DNA of 64,000 nucleotides from an uncultured Clostridia bacterium (GTDB taxonomy: Bacteria; Bacillota; Clostridia; Christensenellales; Borkfalkiaceae): positions 1 through 64,000 of the forward strand of contig CANQOT010000005.1 of NCBI GenBank assembly GCA_947625555.1, in the 5' to 3' direction. The position numbers and the translations under genes were made by a program. The notes below the pieces were generated by a model. That model did not search any database. It saw only the letters and a program-made list of their open reading frames with translations, and was not told the origin of the DNA. Of this stretch, positions 61,472 through 64,000 are shown in pieces (positions within the stretch are counted from its first letter, which is position 1; each line of letters starts with the position of its first letter).

Positions 61472-64000
61472 TTAAAGTTTTGCGATCGTGATCGTTGCCT
61501 CGTCGCCGTTGATATCGAGCTTCTTGGAATAGCCTTTTCCCGCCCCCTCCTGCACTTTTACGGCGAGAACGTCGGCGGCAAAGGCTCCGTCCGCAAGCAC
61601 CTTGGCGGCGCGGCCCGAAGCGGTGTAGTAGAGCTCGATGCGGTCGGTCACCTCGAAGCCCGCTTCCTTGCGCAAAGATTGCACCTTGGAGACAAGTTCG
61701 CGTTCGCAACCTTCATCCAAAAGCTCTTCGGTGAGCTCGGTATTGAGGGCGACGGTGATGCCGTACCCCTGCGCCGTCGCAAAACCGTGCGCGGACGACG
61801 TGAAGATCTGCAAATCTTCCTCAAAGAGTTCGACGGGTCCGTCGAGGTCGACGGTATAGGGCCCGCCCGCCTTGACGCAGGCGACCACTTCCGCCGCATT
61901 GCACGTCTGCAAGAACTCGGTGATGAGGCGAAGTTTCTTGCCGTACTTGGGGCCGAGGGTGCGAAGTTGGGGCTTTAAGGTGTAGGTGACGAGCTCCTCC
62001 CCCCCTTCGAGGAAGCGGAGCTTCTTCACATTGAGCTCGTCGAGAGTGACGGCTTCGAGTTCGCCCGAAATGGCAAGTTTCCTATCGGATGCGATGAGCA
62101 TCTCCGAGAGCGGCTGGCGGTTCTTGATATTGCCCGCATTGCGCGCGCTCCGCCCGAGCTCGACGACGTGCAAAACGTCGTCCATGCCCGCCTCCAAGAC
62201 GGCGTCCACCCATACCATGTCCGCGACGGGGTAGTCGCAAAGGTGCACGGAGATGGGCTCCTGCGGGAAAAATGCGGGTACCAGATTTTGGTACATCATC
62301 TCCGCCATGAAGGGCATATAGGGCGCGATGAGCTTGGAGAGCGTCACGAGAACGGTGTAGAGCGTCGTATAGGCCGCCGCCTTGTCCTCGGTCATCTCGG
62401 GTCCCCAATAGCGGTCGCGGCCCCTGCGCACATACCAATTGGAGAGCGCGTCGGTATAGTCCTGAATGGCGCGGGCGCTGTCGGTGATGTTGTAGACCCC
62501 GAGCAATTCGTCCACTTCCTTCACGAGGGTGTTGAGTTTGGAGAGCGCCCACCTGTCCATGAGCGAGAGGCGGCACTTCTTCAAATCAAATTTCGAGGGG
62601 TCGTATCCGTCGATCTCGGCATAGAGGGTGAAGAAGGCGTAGGTGTTCCAAAGCGTCCCCTGGAACTTCCTTTGGCTCTCGGAGACCGCCTCTTCGCCGA
62701 AGCGCGAGGGTAGCCACGGCGCACTGTTGGTGTAGAAGTACCACCTCACGGCGTCTGCGCCCTGTTTCAAAAGCACCGTCCACGGATCGACGACGTTGCC
62801 CTTGTGCTTGCTCATTTTGATGCCGTTTTTATCGGCGACGAGCCCCAAACTGATGCAGTTTTTGAAGGGCGCCCGATCGAAGAGAATGGTAGAGATGACG
62901 AGCAGGACATAGAACCAGCCCCTCGTCTGGTCGACGGCTTCCGAGATGAAGTCGGCGGGGAAGGTCTCTTCGAAGAGGTCCTTGTTCTCGAAGGGATAGT
63001 GGTACTGCGCGAAGGGCATGGAGCCCGAATCGAACCAGCAGTCGATGACCTCGGGCGTGCGTTTCATCTTGCCGCCGCACTTTTTACAGGTGCAAAACAG
63101 CCTATCGACATACGGGCGGTGCAGTTCGATATCCTCGGGCGCGCCCGTCTTTTCGCAGAGTTCCTTTTTGGAGCCGATGACCTCGATCTCGCCGCAGTCC
63201 GGGCATACCCAAACGGGGAGAGGCGTCCCCCAATAGCGGTCGCGGGAGAGGCCCCAGTCGATGACGTTTTCGAGGAAGTTCCCCATTCTGCCCTCTTTGA
63301 TGCTCTCGGGCATCCAGTTCACCGAGCGGTTGGCGGCGATGAGCCGCTCCTTGACCTTGGTGACCTCGATAAACCAGCTCGCCCGCGCATAATAGAGAAG
63401 GGGCGTATCGCACCGCCAGCAATGGGGATAGCTGTGCTCGTAGGGCAGTTTCTTGAAGAGCAGCCCCCGCCCTTTGAGCATATCGAGAATGATCTTATCC
63501 GCATCCTTTGCGAAGAGCCCGTCGAGTTCGGGGCAACGCTCATCGAAGCGCCCCCGCTCGTTGACGAGCTGCACGACGGGGAGGTGATACTTTTTCCCGA
63601 CGCGGTAGTCGTCCTCGCCGAAAGCGGGCGCGATGTGCACGACGCCCGTGCCGTCGGTGAGCGTGACATAGCCGTCGCAGACGACGAAATAGGCCTTCTC
63701 CTTGAAGCTCCCCTTCGCCCAATCGAAGAGGGGCTCGTACATGGTACCCTCGTACTCGCTCCCCTTGCGGCGGGCGACGATTTCGAAATTTTCGAAGAAC
63801 TTGGGCGCGAGGGCTTCGGCGAGAATGTAGTGCGTGCCGTCCTCCGCGATGAGTTCGATATAGTCCTCGTCGGGGTTCATGCAGAGGGCAACGTTGGAAG
63901 GAAGGGTCCACGGGGTCGTCGTCCACGCGAGAATATAGGTGTTTTCCGCCCCCTGTACCTTAAAACGGGCGATCGCGGAAGTTTCCTTCACGTCCTTATA
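61472..64000 (-). CDS. ileS: Isoleucyl-tRNA synthetase, 5' end outside the window
   Basis: The C-terminal 842 residues of IleRS, open to the window edge. Editing-domain motif WTTTPWTLPSN, the DCWFDSGSMPFAQ block and KMSKHKGNVVDPW of the class I core are present; two Cys pairs (CPDCGE and CKKCGG) may bind zinc. The long anticodon-binding and C-terminal part ends in several beta-rich segments resembling the type 2 (eukaryote-like) IleRS often found in Clostridia and Actinobacteria. The HIGH motif and any T-box leader would be beyond base 64000. Confidence 0.95.
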   Translation of the reverse strand, partial: YKDVKETSAIARFKVQGAENTYILAWTTTPWTLPSNVALCMNPDEDYIELIAEDGTHYILAEALAPKFFENFEIVARRKGSEYEGTMYEPLFDWAKGSFKEKAYFVVCDGYVTLTDGTGVVHIAPAFGEDDYRVGKKYHLPVVQLVNERGRFDERCPELDGLFAKDADKIILDMLKGRGLLFKKLPYEHSYPHCWRCDTPLLYYARASWFIEVTKVKERLIAANRSVNWMPESIKEGRMGNFLENVIDWGLSRDRYWGTPLPVWVCPDCGEIEVIGSKKELCEKTGAPEDIELHRPYVDRLFCTCKKCGGKMKRTPEVIDCWFDSGSMPFAQYHYPFENKDLFEETFPADFISEAVDQTRGWFYVLLVISTILFDRAPFKNCISLGLVADKNGIKMSKHKGNVVDPWTVLLKQGADAVRWYFYTNSAPWLPSRFGEEAVSESQRKFQGTLWNTYAFFTLYAEIDGYDPSKFDLKKCRLSLMDRWALSKLNTLVKEVDELLGVYNITDSARAIQDYTDALSNWYVRRGRDRYWGPEMTEDKAAAYTTLYTVLVTLSKLIAPYMPFMAEMMYQNLVPAFFPQEPISVHLCDYPVADMVWVDAVLEAGMDDVLHVVELGRSARNAGNIKNRQPLSEMLIASDRKLAISGELEAVTLDELNVKKLRFLEGGEELVTYTLKPQLRTLGPKYGKKLRLITEFLQTCNAAEVVACVKAGGPYTVDLDGPVELFEEDLQIFTSSAHGFATAQGYGITVALNTELTEELLDEGCERELVSKVQSLRKEAGFEVTDRIELYYTASGRAAKVLADGAFAADVLAVKVQEGAGKGYSKKLDINGDEATITIAKL

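Overview
The window looks like a chromosomal stretch of a high-GC member of the Bacillota, most likely a Clostridia-type anaerobe. Evidence is the gene order ftsK-rimO-pgsA-cinA-recA, a trimeric [FeFe] hydrogenase, rubrerythrin, two Feo-type metal uptake systems, a YitT protein and a second gyrase-like topoisomerase pair. Promoters are sigma-A type, almost all with a 17-bp spacer. Genus cannot be read from the sequence. About 45 protein genes are supported, mostly on the minus strand; the exceptions are hydrogenase, ABC exporter, flippase-like protein, rubrerythrin and peptidase. I found no tRNA, rRNA, CRISPR array, prophage or transposase.

Layout. 1-760: no gene; poly-C tract and a mosaic of GC-rich palindromic repeats. 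761-4000: iron uptake operon (two FeoA-like proteins, FeoB, Cys-rich accessory) behind a strong promoter with three equally spaced 18-bp palindromes just downstream of the predicted transcription start. 4086-6023: NAD synthetase. 6369-13604: recA, cinA, pgsA, rimO, ftsK as one tightly packed operon read from ftsK. 13816-17027: clpB with a phosphopantetheinyl transferase gene overlapping its end. 17349-21763: YitT protein, lipoprotein, glycogen phosphorylase. 22080-26238: HydC-HydB-HydA electron-bifurcating-type hydrogenase. 26373-30581: fused ABC exporter and LPG-synthase-like membrane protein. 30637-33382: adenine deaminase, RdgB and a phosphodiesterase. 33488-35956: ArsR-controlled heavy-metal ATPase. 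36042-38786: second FeoA/FeoB pair and a pseudouridine synthase whose gene overlaps feoB by 161 bp. 38845-41848: small DUF378 protein and an 881-residue membrane-anchored surface protein. 41985-45436: pseudouridine synthase, rRNA-type methyltransferase and a GH51-like protein that appears to lack both catalytic glutamates. 45865-47553: Na/Pi cotransporter. 47732-52220: topoisomerase IV-like pair. 52347-56316: rubrerythrin, HAD phosphatase, HelD-like helicase, ArsR regulator. 56824-57179: RNase P RNA with a duplicated 3' end. 57331-61415: two-component system with RadC, then an M20 peptidase. 61472-64000: IleRS, cut by the window edge.

Most genes are housekeeping. The unusual material is: the triple operator of the feo operon; a roughly 130-bp repeat present three times, each time ending at the stop codon of a minus-strand gene; the degenerate GH51 protein; the RNase P 3'-end duplication; and promoters that seem to start transcription at or next to the start codon.
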